DNA of 64,000 nt from Candidatus Thermochlorobacter aerophilus (GTDB taxonomy: Bacteria; Bacteroidota; Chlorobiia; Chlorobiales; Thermochlorobacteraceae). The translations under genes and the position numbers were made by a program. Below the pieces are notes generated by a model that did not search any database, was not told the origin of the DNA, and worked only from the letters and a program-made list of their open reading frames with translations. The DNA is taken from contig PHFL01000007.1 in the NCBI GenBank assembly GCA_002794105.1, forward strand, positions 83,412 through 147,411. Direction: 5' to 3'. The stretch's first letter is position 1, and each line of letters begins with the position of its first letter. Below, piece after piece: positions 1-8,471 of the stretch.

Positions 1-340
1 AATCCCACAAGAGCTGATTTTTCTGACCCAAGACAATCGAAAATTGCCGACGAAACGCATTCTTGCGCTCGAAAGGAACATACCCAAGGACGCTAACCTT
101 TCCTGAGGTGGGATAGAGCAAACCCGAGAGAATTTTCAAAGTGGTAGTTTTGCCTGCACCGTTGGCGCCCAAGAAACCGACAAGCTCGCCTTTGGTAAGT
201 TCGAAGGAAATATCGTCGACGGCAACATGCGTCAGATACTCACGTTTGAAAAGGCTTTTGATGGCGCCGCGCAAGCCCGGCTCTTTTTTGAGAGAACGAT
301 ATTCTTTGCGCAAGTGCGAGACAGAAATGACCGTGTTCAT
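1..340 (-). CDS. ABC transporter ATP-binding protein, ABC-2 type (partial)
   Basis: Only the first 113 residues are in the window; the rest lies beyond base 1. The Walker A motif GANGAGKT is at residues 58-65, in the usual place for an ABC ATPase that starts with a short extension, and it is followed by a segment rich in ILSG and PTSG residues typical of this class. Family knowledge: such ATPases energise export or uptake by separate ABC-2 membrane proteins, which would lie outside the window. The start ATG overlaps the stop of the upstream gene (ATGA at 337-340), so the two are probably translated together. The substrate cannot be told; Walker B and the signature motif are not visible. Confidence 0.9.
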   Translation of the reverse strand, partial: MNTVISVSHLRKEYRSLKKEPGLRGAIKSLFKREYLTHVAVDDISFELTKGELVGFLGANGAGKTTTLKILSGLLYPTSGKVSVLGYVPFERKNAFRRQFSIVLGQKNQLLWD

Positions 341-1359
341 CTGAAATAGACCACAACGGAAATCGGTAAGTGATGGCTGTAGCCCCCAATATAGCGCTCG
401 TTGTAGAAGGTGCTAAAAAGCTGACCGACAGGGTCGCTGCGGCGCGAGGGCTGAAAAAGATAGGGCGCAGAAAACCGCTCAAGTGAATTAGCAAAGACAT
501 AAAAGCTTTTTTCATCAAGCATACTCGCTGAGACAAACGCTTGGTCGTAGGCATACCACTTTGCGCGCATACGAACAGTGCCACTGTTGGGCGAAACAAG
601 CGAAAGATTGAGCAAAAAGTTTGGAGCGTTGAGACGAACATACGATGAATCGCCGCTGGCACGAATGCTTTCATTGAATGCCCTATTGTTGGCAGCTGTG
701 TTGAAATTGCCAAGAACAAGAATGTCGGGGTCTTTTTCCCCTTCACGCAAGCTGGCAAGAATGCTGCGCAGGAGCTGGGCGGCACGCAGACGAGCAGATT
801 CTACCAGCGGATTAAAGGGTTTAGATTCGAGCCAGTGATTCAAAATGATGTTGAGCAGCCGACCGCGATAGTCCAACTTAACCAGCATAATATCGGGCAT
901 AGATGATTTGCCGGTGTCGAGCGCAATGGGATAGGTGTTGGAATAGTTCAAGCTGAACTTGCGACGATTGAAGACCAGCCCAAGATTGCGACTGGCAGAT
1001 GATGGGGAAGCAAAGAAGACCGTCTGAAAATCGTTGGTGCGCAGATATTTCTGGAAAAGCGTATCCAAGAGCCACTGATGCTCAATGTTGCAAAAACCCA
1101 TGATATCTGGCAGAGCAAACCCACGTGAGTGTGCAAGGTCTTGAATGGTTTGAGCTAGCCGCTGGAATTTTAGATTGAGTTTCTCGGGTGTCCACTGATA
1201 CTTGCCGCTTGGCGTAAAATCCACATCCGTGGTCGTATCGGGCTTGGTGTCAAAGAGTGCCTCAACATCCCACCATGCTACAAGAAACGACGAACTTGGC
1301 GATTGGGCAAAAAGAGAGGTATGTAAAAAGAGAAAAAGTATAACCCACGGCGTTCGCAT
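337..1359 (-). CDS. exported endonuclease/exonuclease/phosphatase-like protein with degenerate active site
   Basis: About 340 residues. I chose the ATG at 1359 because it opens directly into a signal peptide (MRTPWVILFLFLHTSLFAQ); the longer frame would need a TTG start nine codons upstream. The fold signature of the Bacteroidota-type EEP family is clear: VEALFDT, DFTPSGKYQWT, NHW, GNFN, and GGYSHHLPI near the C-terminus. However the residues that bind metal and phosphate are altered: the usual CEVEN is CNIEH, SPDxRG is SPSSASRN, GDFND is GNFNT and SDHLP is SHHLP. The frame is intact over its full length, so this is probably a periplasmic pseudoenzyme or a protein with a changed role rather than an active nuclease. 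It overlaps the downstream ABC ATPase by 4 bases. Confidence 0.8.
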   Translation of the reverse strand: MRTPWVILFLFLHTSLFAQSPSSSFLVAWWDVEALFDTKPDTTTDVDFTPSGKYQWTPEKLNLKFQRLAQTIQDLAHSRGFALPDIMGFCNIEHQWLLDTLFQKYLRTNDFQTVFFASPSSASRNLGLVFNRRKFSLNYSNTYPIALDTGKSSMPDIMLVKLDYRGRLLNIILNHWLESKPFNPLVESARLRAAQLLRSILASLREGEKDPDILVLGNFNTAANNRAFNESIRASGDSSYVRLNAPNFLLNLSLVSPNSGTVRMRAKWYAYDQAFVSASMLDEKSFYVFANSLERFSAPYLFQPSRRSDPVGQLFSTFYNERYIGGYSHHLPISVVVYFR

Positions 1360-1410
1360 GTGCGAGTCTGAAAGTTTTAGCCGCAAAGACTTGCAAAGTT
1401 AGTGCAAATC

Positions 1411-2247
1411 TTAGTCGCTAAGAAATTTGCAGACGATTTCGACAAACTCTTTTGGCTTTTCAACCATCGGCACATGTCCGCAGTTGGGAATCATCTGCAG
1501 AAAGCTGCCTGGCAATTCGCGGTGAGCAATTTCAGCATACTTGGGCGGAATAAAACGGTCATTTTCGCCCCAGAGAATCAAGATGGGTATGCGCAATTCC
1601 TTAAGGCGATTGCGAATTCCAGTGCGACGCAAGTCCAAATAACGGTAATCTCGATTGAGTGCCATCATAGCTTCAAAGTTCTCGCGACTACGCACCATTT
1701 CAACATTGCGCCGAAAATGCTCATCGGTGATGTGAGAGGGGTCGTGGTAGACACTGCGCATGGTCTGGCGAATAAAAGTCGGTGAAGAGACAAGGCGGCG
1801 CACAAGATGACGAATCCCCCACAGACTGGCAGCGCGCACAAACGAAGGCACATTCAAAAAACCATCTGTATTGCTGATAACAAGTTTGGTCAGCACATTC
1901 GGATAAAGCACCGAGAGCGCCAAGAGATATTTGCCGCCCATAGAGTGCCCAATGGCATAGACATTCTTGCTGGCAAGGGCATGAGTTTTCTCCAAAAATT
2001 CCATAGCCAGCTTGGCATAAAAAGAAAGCGAATAGCGCACATGAACAGGTTTGTCCGATTTGCCAAAGCCTAAAAGGTCAAGGGCTAACACACGGTAGCG
2101 CTGGGCAAACGCAGGAATGACCTTCTCAAAGACATCAAGTGAGGAAGAAAATCCATGCAAGAGAAGAAGTGTATCGCCTTCACCAGCCTCTACATAGCGA
2201 TGCTTGAATCCAGAAAGGGTTATGAAGTTGGTACTCATACTCATCAT
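1411..2247 (-). CDS. alpha/beta hydrolase
   Basis: 278 residues with the complete catalytic set of the alpha/beta-hydrolase fold: oxyanion loop LLLHGFSSS (about 28-36), nucleophile elbow GHSMGG, acid in WGENDRFIPP and histidine in NCGHVPMVEKP. No signal peptide, so probably cytosolic. The family covers esterases, C-C hydrolases, haloperoxidases and others, and the substrate cannot be predicted here. Several ATG codons (2247, 2244, 2238) compete as start and none has a clear ribosome-binding site. It lies about 50 bases upstream of the EEP-like gene on the same strand and may share its transcript. Confidence 0.9.
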   Translation of the reverse strand: MMSMSTNFITLSGFKHRYVEAGEGDTLLLLHGFSSSLDVFEKVIPAFAQRYRVLALDLLGFGKSDKPVHVRYSLSFYAKLAMEFLEKTHALASKNVYAIGHSMGGKYLLALSVLYPNVLTKLVISNTDGFLNVPSFVRAASLWGIRHLVRRLVSSPTFIRQTMRSVYHDPSHITDEHFRRNVEMVRSRENFEAMMALNRDYRYLDLRRTGIRNRLKELRIPILILWGENDRFIPPKYAEIAHRELPGSFLQMIPNCGHVPMVEKPKEFVEIVCKFLSD

Positions 2248-2428
2248 GACTTACTGCTTAATGTAAAACAAAGCCATGCGAAATATACGTTTTGCAGCGG
2301 TCCTGCAAGCAATGATAAAATCGCAGAGCGCAGGCATCTTGAAGCCAAGACAAACGGCTGGGCAGAAATTGCAAGCAGAATTGCTAACTTTGTTAGCAAA
2401 CAACAATCTAAAGAAAGCCAAAGAGACT

Positions 2429-2833
2429 ATGGATAGGGAAAGGGAAGAGTATCCACAGAATGGGAGCACTCATAGAGCAAGCGCTTCTGAACCTGACGAC
2501 GAAAAAATCTACTTGCCAGAAAAAGGGAGCATTGGTGCAAAAATTCGTGAGCGCAATCAGAGCCGTGCCATTCTTGGCGGTCTGACCTTCACGGAAGTAA
2601 CGGGCTACGGTTTTGCAGTGCTTTTCTTTGTGCTGGCGATAGGGGTTTATTTCCAACTCGGGCGAAATCCTGTCACAGAGCATTACGGCGTGACCTTGTC
2701 TGCAGTGCTGGCGCTCTATGGCATTTATCGCTTTGTCAGAACGCAGAACTGGACAAAGGCGCGATTGCGCCGCATGGAGCTACGCAAGCATCGCGAAAGG
2801 CTCCGGCTTGACGAATTAAATGATGAAGAGTAA
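2429..2833 (+). CDS. small hypothetical membrane protein
   Basis: I do not recognise this protein. From the ATG at 2429 it has 134 residues: a charged, hydrophilic N-terminal part of about 50 residues, two hydrophobic segments (FTEVTGYGFAVLFFVLAIGV and a second around SAVLALYGIYRFV), and a very basic tail rich in Arg, Lys and Glu. The open frame extends upstream to 2276, but that part reads as non-coding and the longer start has no ribosome-binding site. An inner-membrane location is likely. It is divergent from the hydrolase gene and stands alone. Confidence 0.6.
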   Translation: MDREREEYPQNGSTHRASASEPDDEKIYLPEKGSIGAKIRERNQSRAILGGLTFTEVTGYGFAVLFFVLAIGVYFQLGRNPVTEHYGVTLSAVLALYGIYRFVRTQNWTKARLRRMELRKHRERLRLDELNDEE

Positions 2834-3213
2834 CTGCGAGTGCATTTTTTCTTGCAAAGAAAAGAGCTTTTTATTATCATTGTAAAGCTCAAAAATGAAC
2901 GGGCGCTTTCGCAAGCAGGTGAAAAGCCGCAATGTTGCGGTGTGAAGGCGCAAAAAAATGAACGAGTAGTAGTATGATGCTTCTTCAAAATGCTCTCGGA
3001 ATGTCTGCCATGCGTGTGAGTCAATATCGCTTGGCAGGCCTTTACCCTGCGCTGCGGTCAGATGGCGCTCTTGACGCTCTCAATACTGCGAAGTATCCCT
3101 GCCAGAACCTTAGCGTACTTTTTATCCAAGCGGACATTACGGCTGGTGTGAATACCTAACGGTTGATACACTGGCTTTTGATTAAATGAAAGTATGAAGA
3201 GCCTTGCCTAGCA
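2816..3213 (-). pseudogene. possible decayed minus-strand gene
   Basis: On the minus strand two frames read like protein and join end to end. The upstream frame (about 3213 to the TGA at 3058-3060) includes RNVRLDKKYAKVLAGILRS. The second frame, open from about 3085 down to 2816, includes ERQERHLTAAQGKGLPSD and HAWQTFREHFEEASYYYS. A one-base change near 3086 would merge them into one reading of roughly 90 residues. No start codon with a ribosome-binding site is seen (a GTG is at 3171), and the second half after about 2970 looks like run-through of non-coding DNA. I do not recognise the family. It may also be chance. Confidence 0.3.
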
Positions 3214-3252
3214 AGTGCTCAACTACTTGACTAAATAACGTTGTAGTGAAGT
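2834..3252. other. 419-base gap before the respiratory cluster
   Basis: No convincing intact gene. It holds the possible gene remnant described separately, a 7-base inverted repeat (GAGCTTT / AAAGCTC, about 2871-2899) and a longer GC-rich foldback around 2909-2957 whose outer arms GCGCTTTC / GAAGGCGC enclose CCGCAATGTTGCGG. Neither is followed by a T run on the plus strand, so they are not plain terminators for the gene at 2429-2833. The promoter of the ctaB-act-cox cluster should lie in the last 100 bases, but I could not identify convincing -35 and -10 elements. Confidence 0.5.
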
Positions 3253-4185
3253 ATGGAAAACCGTGTCGCTCTCAAGGACGGATGGCAAAGTAGGCAGCGC
3301 GTGGGTGAGCTCACTAGGAACCTTATCTTGCTTACCAAGCCGACGATTATGCTACTGGTGGTTTGTTCAGCGGCAGTAGCACTCTGCTTGGAAGGCAGTC
3401 TTCTGCATGACCCCATACGGCTGATACTGATTCTCATAGCGGTGTATCTGGCAGGCGGAGCGGCAAACGCACTCAATCAATACTTTGAGCGAGATGTCGA
3501 TGCACAAATGATGCGCACCAAGCTACGCCGTCCGCTGCCACAAGGCAAATTGACCCCTAATCAAGCTCTGGTATTTATCATCGTGATTGCAACGGTAGGT
3601 GTAGGCATTTTTGCGTTGGTCTTCAACTGGTTGAGTGCGCTCATTACCTTAGGCACCATCATTTTCTACGGTTTTTTCTACACACTTTGGCTAAAGCCAA
3701 ACACGGCGCAGAACATCGTCATCGGCGGTGCCGCCGGAGCAATGGCGCCAATTGGTGTATGGGCGGCGATAACTGGCAATGTGGCGCTGGAAGCCTATCT
3801 ACTTTTTTCCATCATCTTTTTCTGGACACCACCGCACTTTTGGGCGCTGGCAATGCTGTGCAAAGATGACTACATGAAAGTGAAGTATCCCATGATGCCA
3901 ATTGTCAAAGGAGATAGCGAGACGCTGAAGCAGATTGTGATTTATACCGCCATCACCGTTGGCGTAACACTGGTGCTGGCGGCAATCCTTGGTAGCTATT
4001 TCTTTGGCGCAATTGCATTGATACTCGGTCTGATTTACATCCAGAAAACACTCAAGGCGCAAAGAAACAGTAGCAGAGAAGCCATGCGTGGGCTATTTGG
4101 CTATTCAATTGTCTATCTCTTCGGGCTGTTTATGGCGCTCATTGCAGAGAGCGTGGTGCTTTGGAGCCTTGGCTGGAAGGGGTAA
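3253..4185 (+). CDS. ctaB: protoheme IX farnesyltransferase (heme O synthase)
   Basis: 310 residues, a polytopic UbiA-family prenyltransferase. It adds a farnesyl group to heme B, giving heme O, the precursor of heme A for the oxidase encoded downstream. The first Asp-rich site is intact (NALNQYFERDVDAQM, with the Arg-rich TKLRRPLP after it), and the family-specific WTPPHFWALA loop is present. About nine hydrophobic segments follow the N-terminal 25 residues. Being first in a cluster that ends with coxBA fits a role in maturing that oxidase. No heme A synthase (ctaA) is in the window, so the final heme type cannot be told. Confidence 0.95.
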   Translation: MENRVALKDGWQSRQRVGELTRNLILLTKPTIMLLVVCSAAVALCLEGSLLHDPIRLILILIAVYLAGGAANALNQYFERDVDAQMMRTKLRRPLPQGKLTPNQALVFIIVIATVGVGIFALVFNWLSALITLGTIIFYGFFYTLWLKPNTAQNIVIGGAAGAMAPIGVWAAITGNVALEAYLLFSIIFFWTPPHFWALAMLCKDDYMKVKYPMMPIVKGDSETLKQIVIYTAITVGVTLVLAAILGSYFFGAIALILGLIYIQKTLKAQRNSSREAMRGLFGYSIVYLFGLFMALIAESVVLWSLGWKG

Positions 4186-4226
4186 CAAGGGTTTCTAAGA
4201 TTTACTAAAACTCAAGGAGTAAAAAT

Positions 4227-4883
4227 ATGGCGCAGTTATTTCCACAATGGGCAAATAAGTTCCCAACCATCTTCGCAATTAGTGTGGTAGGGGGGCTGAC
4301 GCTGACTGTATTGCTAATTTGGTATTACTGGTCACCTAAGGCTTTGGATGTCGGGTATCGTCCAAAGCAGCCCGTGCCATACAGCCATAAGTTGCACGCC
4401 GGCGATTTGGGAATAGATTGCCGATACTGCCACACTACTGTTGAGAAAGCGGCAAATGCCAGCGTTCCCCCGACACAAACCTGCATGAACTGCCACGAAA
4501 AGCATGTCTTGCCGCAAAGTGAAAAGCTGCTCTTGGTGCGCGAAAGCTGGACCACAGGCAAACCAATTGAGTGGATTAAGGTGCATAAAGTGCCGGACTA
4601 TGCCTACTTCAATCACAGCGTGCATGTCAATGTGGGCATAGGCTGTCAGAGTTGCCATGGAAATGTAGCGCAAATGGATGAGCGTGGCGTGATGCAGGTT
4701 GAAGCTCTCTCTATGGGCTGGTGCTTGGATTGTCATCGCAACCCTGACCCGCATTTACGACCGGTAGAAGAAGTCACCAACATGAATTGGGTGGTGCCAG
4801 CCAACCACACCGAATTTGTGGAGCAGCTAAAAGCTAAACGCAAGATTAATCCGCCGACCGAATGCTCGGCATGTCATAGATAA
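4227..4883 (+). CDS. actA: alternative complex III subunit ActA, pentaheme cytochrome c
   Basis: 218 residues with one N-terminal membrane anchor (FPTIFAISVVGGLTLTVLLI) and five CxxCH heme-binding sites: CRYCH, CMNCH, CQSCH, CLDCH and CSACH, the last at the extreme C-terminus. This matches ActA of the quinol-oxidising alternative complex III, where it carries electrons on the outer face of the membrane. An ATG with AAGGAG seven bases upstream sets the start. It follows ctaB by 41 bases and precedes actB by 42 bases. Confidence 0.95.
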   Translation: MAQLFPQWANKFPTIFAISVVGGLTLTVLLIWYYWSPKALDVGYRPKQPVPYSHKLHAGDLGIDCRYCHTTVEKAANASVPPTQTCMNCHEKHVLPQSEKLLLVRESWTTGKPIEWIKVHKVPDYAYFNHSVHVNVGIGCQSCHGNVAQMDERGVMQVEALSMGWCLDCHRNPDPHLRPVEEVTNMNWVVPANHTEFVEQLKAKRKINPPTECSACHR

Positions 4884-4925
4884 GGTCATAGGTAAGTCTT
4901 TTTCAAACTCAAGTTGTCCTGAAGT

Positions 4926-7900
4926 ATGAAACGTGCACCACGACCAAAGCATGAAGAGCCGCTCACGGGTAAAAAGTATTGGCGCGGTCTTGAAGAAGAA
5001 CTCAACTCCCCAGAGTTTCAAGAATGGGTAGAGCGTGAGTTCCCAGAAGGCACTGTGGAAATGAGCGACCCAATTTCTCGGCGGAAATTTCTGACCATTA
5101 TGGGCGCTTCCTTTCTACTGGCAGGGTTAGCCAGCTGCCGTCGCCCTGTTGAAAAAATTGTGCCTTATGTTAAAGCCCCGGAAGATATTACGCCGGGCAT
5201 TGCCCAATACTATGCGACAACCATGCCGTTTGGCTTATCAGCCTACGGTCTTTTGGTTCGTAGCCATGAAGGCAGACCTAATAAAATCGAGGGCAACGAA
5301 AAGCATCCTTCGAGCATGGGCGCAACCAACGCCTTTGCCCAAGCTGAAATCCTGAATCTGTATGACCCTGACCGCTCTCAAAATGTGCTCAGGGCAGGTG
5401 AGAAACAGTCGTGGCAAGCCTTCACTGAATTTTGGCGCAATGAACTGCTGCGCTACAAAGAGCGCAAGGGCGAAGGCTTGGCACTTCTGACGGAGTCATT
5501 TGCTTCACCTTCGCAAGCCAGATTGGTGCGCGCCTTCATAGAAGAATTCCCAAATGCAAAGGTTGTTGCCTACGAGCCAGTCAGCGATGAGAACATCTTC
5601 GAAGGAGTGCGTCTTGCCACAGGCGAGTTGCTGCGACCGCTCTACGACTTCCGTGCCGCCAAAATCGTGTTAGCACTCGACGCTGATTTCTTACTCAAAG
5701 AATCGGAGAGTGTGGCAAATGCACGCGGCTTCATTGACGGGCGTCGTGTAGCAACCGAGAAAGACTCAATGAACCGACTGTATGTGGTCGAGAGCGCATA
5801 CAGTGTAACTGGCGCCATGGCAGACCATCGCCTACGCATGCAGTCGAGGCAGATTGGAGCATTTCTTGCAGCTCTGGCTTTGGAGCTTGTGCGTCAAGGC
5901 GTAACTATTGCGGGTGCCAACGCACTAAGTGAGCCAGAAATAGACTTTGACAAAAAATGGATGAGCGCTGTAGCCAAAGACTTGCTTGAGAATAAAGGCA
6001 AATCGCTCATCGTAGTCGGGCGTGAGCAGCCAGCCGCCGTGCATGCTTTGGCAATAGCTGTAAATGCTGGGCTGGAAAACCTTGGTAAAACCCTGACATT
6101 TGTGCCGTTCAAAGATGCGGTATTGCCCAGCCGTAGCGAGTTTGAGAAATTGGTCAAGGCGATGCACGAAGGCAAGGTTGAGACGCTGGTAATGCTGGGC
6201 GGCAACCCAGTCTATAACGCTCCCGCTGACTTGGATTTCAAAGGCGCATTAAAGAAAGTCAAAACATCTATTCACCTAAGTTATCACAACGACGAAACAT
6301 CGGCACTTGCGACGTGGCATTTGCCAAGAACGCACTTCTTAGAGTCGTGGGGCGATGCACGCGCCGCCGATGGCACCGCAAGTCTAATTCAGCCGCTGAT
6401 TGCGCCGCTCTTCGATGCACGTTCCGCACTAGAAGTGTTGAACCTTATCACCACGGGCATTGATGCAAAAGGCTACGCACTTACTCAAGATACTTGGCGG
6501 CAGCAGACAGGACTTGCTGGCATTGCCTTCGATGACTTCTGGCGCAAAGCCTTACACGATGGCGTCGTTGAAAATAGTGCTTCACAGCGAATAACCCCAG
6601 CGCTCAAAGCCGCAGAGCTGGCACAAGTCTTCGCACAAAAGCCATTTGACATAGCTAATGAGAAAGGACTTGAGCTATGCTTCCAGCCCTCGACGGCAAC
6701 ATTTGACGGGCGATACGCCAACAACGCTTGGCTACAGGAAATGCCCGAAGCGATTACCAAAATCTGCTGGGATAATGCCGCCTTGATGAGTCAGGGCACA
6801 GCGCGCCAGCTTGGCTTGAAATGGCGATTCGCCCTCAGTGAAACCGAGCGCGAGGTAATTAGGCTCCGCCTGAAAGGACGAGAAGTGGAACTGCCTGTCT
6901 GGATTGTGCCCGGGCAAGCCGATGGCACAATTACGGTGGCATTGGGCTACGGTCGTGAAAAGGTCGGACGAGTTGGCAATGGGGTAGGTGCCAATGTCTA
7001 CGCCCTGCGCACCACCGACGCAATGGATTTCTGCTCGGGTGTCGAAGTTAGCAAGACGGGAAAAACCATGCTCGTAGCATCTACGCAGTACTATGGCTAC
7101 ATGGACGGGCGTACGATTGTCATTGAAGGCACGCTGGCAGAATATCAGCAGAAACCAGATTTTGTAGAATCGCATCTGACAAAGTATCCGCCGTCCAAGC
7201 TCTACGAGTCACCTTACAAGTTTGATGAGGGACATCAGTGGGGCATGACAATTGACCTCAACGCATGCATCGGATGCAATGCCTGCGTGGTAGCCTGCCA
7301 GAGTGAAAACAATGTGCCTGTTGTCGGCAAAGAACAAACAGCAAAAGGACGGCACATGCACTGGATTCGCATCGACCGTTACTTCTCTGGCGAGGGAGAT
7401 ATGCCCGAAATCGTCTATCAACCTGTGGCATGTCAGCATTGTGAGAATGCGCCATGCGAGCAAGTCTGCCCCGTTGCAGCAACGGTGCATGACCCAGAAG
7501 GGCTGAATACAATGGTCTATAACCGCTGCATTGGCACGCGCTATTGCGCCAACAACTGTCCATACAAAGTGCGCCGCTTCAATTACTTCAACTATCAAAA
7601 CGACAATGTGGTCTGGAATCGAGAAATCCCAGAAATCACCAAGATGGCAATGAATCCAGAAGTGACTGTGCGCTCGCGTGGTGTCATGGAAAAATGCACA
7701 TACTGCGTACAGCGCATTCACACCACGAAAATCATGGCAAAGAATGAAGGACGAGATGTAGTAGATGGCGAAATCATGACTGCTTGTCAACAAGCCTGTC
7801 CGACACAAGCAATTGTTTTTGGCGACATCCGAGACCCCAACAGTCAGGTCGCTCAGATGAAGGCACAAAATCGCAACTATGCCTTGCTGGGTGAGCTGAA

Positions 7901-7973
7901 TGTTAAGCCAAGAACGACCTACTTGGCAAAACTGCGCAATCCGAACCCTGAACTTGAAGAACAAAAAGCGTAA
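4926..7973 (+). CDS. actB: alternative complex III subunit ActB, molybdopterin-fold plus Fe-S protein
   Basis: 1015 residues, the normal size for ActB, which joins a molybdopterin-oxidoreductase fold (without bound cofactor in characterised complexes) to a four-cluster ferredoxin domain. A Tat signal is visible at residues 51-56 (SRRKFL) followed by a hydrophobic stretch ending at Cys71, a possible lipid-attachment site. The C-terminal quarter from about residue 781 has the cysteine groups CIGCNACVVAC, CQHCENAPCEQVC, CIGTRYCANNC and CTYC...CQQAC. The N-terminal block before the Tat motif is also conserved in ActB proteins. It passes electrons between quinol-oxidising subunits and the cytochromes. 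Confidence 0.95.
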   Translation: MKRAPRPKHEEPLTGKKYWRGLEEELNSPEFQEWVEREFPEGTVEMSDPISRRKFLTIMGASFLLAGLASCRRPVEKIVPYVKAPEDITPGIAQYYATTMPFGLSAYGLLVRSHEGRPNKIEGNEKHPSSMGATNAFAQAEILNLYDPDRSQNVLRAGEKQSWQAFTEFWRNELLRYKERKGEGLALLTESFASPSQARLVRAFIEEFPNAKVVAYEPVSDENIFEGVRLATGELLRPLYDFRAAKIVLALDADFLLKESESVANARGFIDGRRVATEKDSMNRLYVVESAYSVTGAMADHRLRMQSRQIGAFLAALALELVRQGVTIAGANALSEPEIDFDKKWMSAVAKDLLENKGKSLIVVGREQPAAVHALAIAVNAGLENLGKTLTFVPFKDAVLPSRSEFEKLVKAMHEGKVETLVMLGGNPVYNAPADLDFKGALKKVKTSIHLSYHNDETSALATWHLPRTHFLESWGDARAADGTASLIQPLIAPLFDARSALEVLNLITTGIDAKGYALTQDTWRQQTGLAGIAFDDFWRKALHDGVVENSASQRITPALKAAELAQVFAQKPFDIANEKGLELCFQPSTATFDGRYANNAWLQEMPEAITKICWDNAALMSQGTARQLGLKWRFALSETEREVIRLRLKGREVELPVWIVPGQADGTITVALGYGREKVGRVGNGVGANVYALRTTDAMDFCSGVEVSKTGKTMLVASTQYYGYMDGRTIVIEGTLAEYQQKPDFVESHLTKYPPSKLYESPYKFDEGHQWGMTIDLNACIGCNACVVACQSENNVPVVGKEQTAKGRHMHWIRIDRYFSGEGDMPEIVYQPVACQHCENAPCEQVCPVAATVHDPEGLNTMVYNRCIGTRYCANNCPYKVRRFNYFNYQNDNVVWNREIPEITKMAMNPEVTVRSRGVMEKCTYCVQRIHTTKIMAKNEGRDVVDGEIMTACQQACPTQAIVFGDIRDPNSQVAQMKAQNRNYALLGELNVKPRTTYLAKLRNPNPELEEQKA

Positions 7974-7985
7974 AGGAGGAGACGT

Positions 7986-8165
7986 ATGCTGAAGCGTTCT
8001 GACATCTTTTTCATGCTATCCGCCTTGATAGCGTTTGTGCTGGCAAATGTCTTGCTGCTTAGCGGCAAGCTCAATGAGGCGCTCTTTGTAAGCCTGTGGG
8101 TTCCCACCAACTTGGTGATGGGCATCTACTTTCGCAACATTGCAACCACTGCACCAAAGGAGTAG
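7986..8165 (+). CDS. tiny membrane protein within the act operon (59 aa)
   Basis: I do not recognise a family. The 59 residues form two hydrophobic segments (IFFMLSALIAFVLANVLLL and about VSLWVPTNLVMGIYF) with a short hydrophilic end. A strong ribosome-binding site (AAAGGAGGAG) sits just before the ATG, directly after the actB stop, and the stop is 5 bases before the next gene, so this is almost surely translated. The C-terminal pattern LWVxxxxxxGIYFRxI recurs in the next gene. Position argues for an accessory subunit or assembly factor of the alternative complex III; that is inference. Confidence 0.75.
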   Translation: MLKRSDIFFMLSALIAFVLANVLLLSGKLNEALFVSLWVPTNLVMGIYFRNIATTAPKE

Positions 8166-8170
8166 GAGCT

Positions 8171-8452
8171 ATGGATAACAACCTTATCCTAATTACGGGA
8201 ATTGTGGTAACGCTCTTGGCATGCACAGGCATTTTCTTTGCCTTGCAAGAGATGAACCCAAAGAGCATTCGCACCTTCGATTACTTCTTCCTTGGTGCGG
8301 TCATCATTGCCTATGCATTCGGCAATTATCTCTGGTTTATTGAAAACAACCATGATGCAGGACAGATTGTGGGCATCTGGGTAGCAGGAAGTATTTCACT
8401 GGGACTCTACTTCCGAAGCATTGTGACAAGAACACCTGTGAATCAAGATTAA
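8171..8452 (+). CDS. small membrane protein within the act operon (93 aa)
   Basis: 93 residues with about three hydrophobic segments: LILITGIVVTLLACTGIFFAL, YFFLGAVIIAYAFGNYLWF and IVGIWVAGSISLGLYF. The ATG at 8171 has GGAG five bases upstream, which decides this start over longer frames. The end (GIWVAGSISLGLYFRSIVT) resembles the end of the preceding 59-residue protein, which suggests a duplicated module. Unknown family to me. Location between actB and actC implies a link to the alternative complex III. Confidence 0.75.
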   Translation: MDNNLILITGIVVTLLACTGIFFALQEMNPKSIRTFDYFFLGAVIIAYAFGNYLWFIENNHDAGQIVGIWVAGSISLGLYFRSIVTRTPVNQD

Positions 8453-8471
8453 ACCTAAGGGAGGCGGCAGT

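Noticed and set aside
2974-3159. 61-codon plus-strand frame with an ATG
   Set aside because: No ribosome-binding site; the better reading is the minus-strand remnant or non-coding DNA.
7209-7964. Long frame opposite the actB Fe-S region
   Set aside because: Shadow of actB; cysteine-rich conserved protein is on the plus strand.
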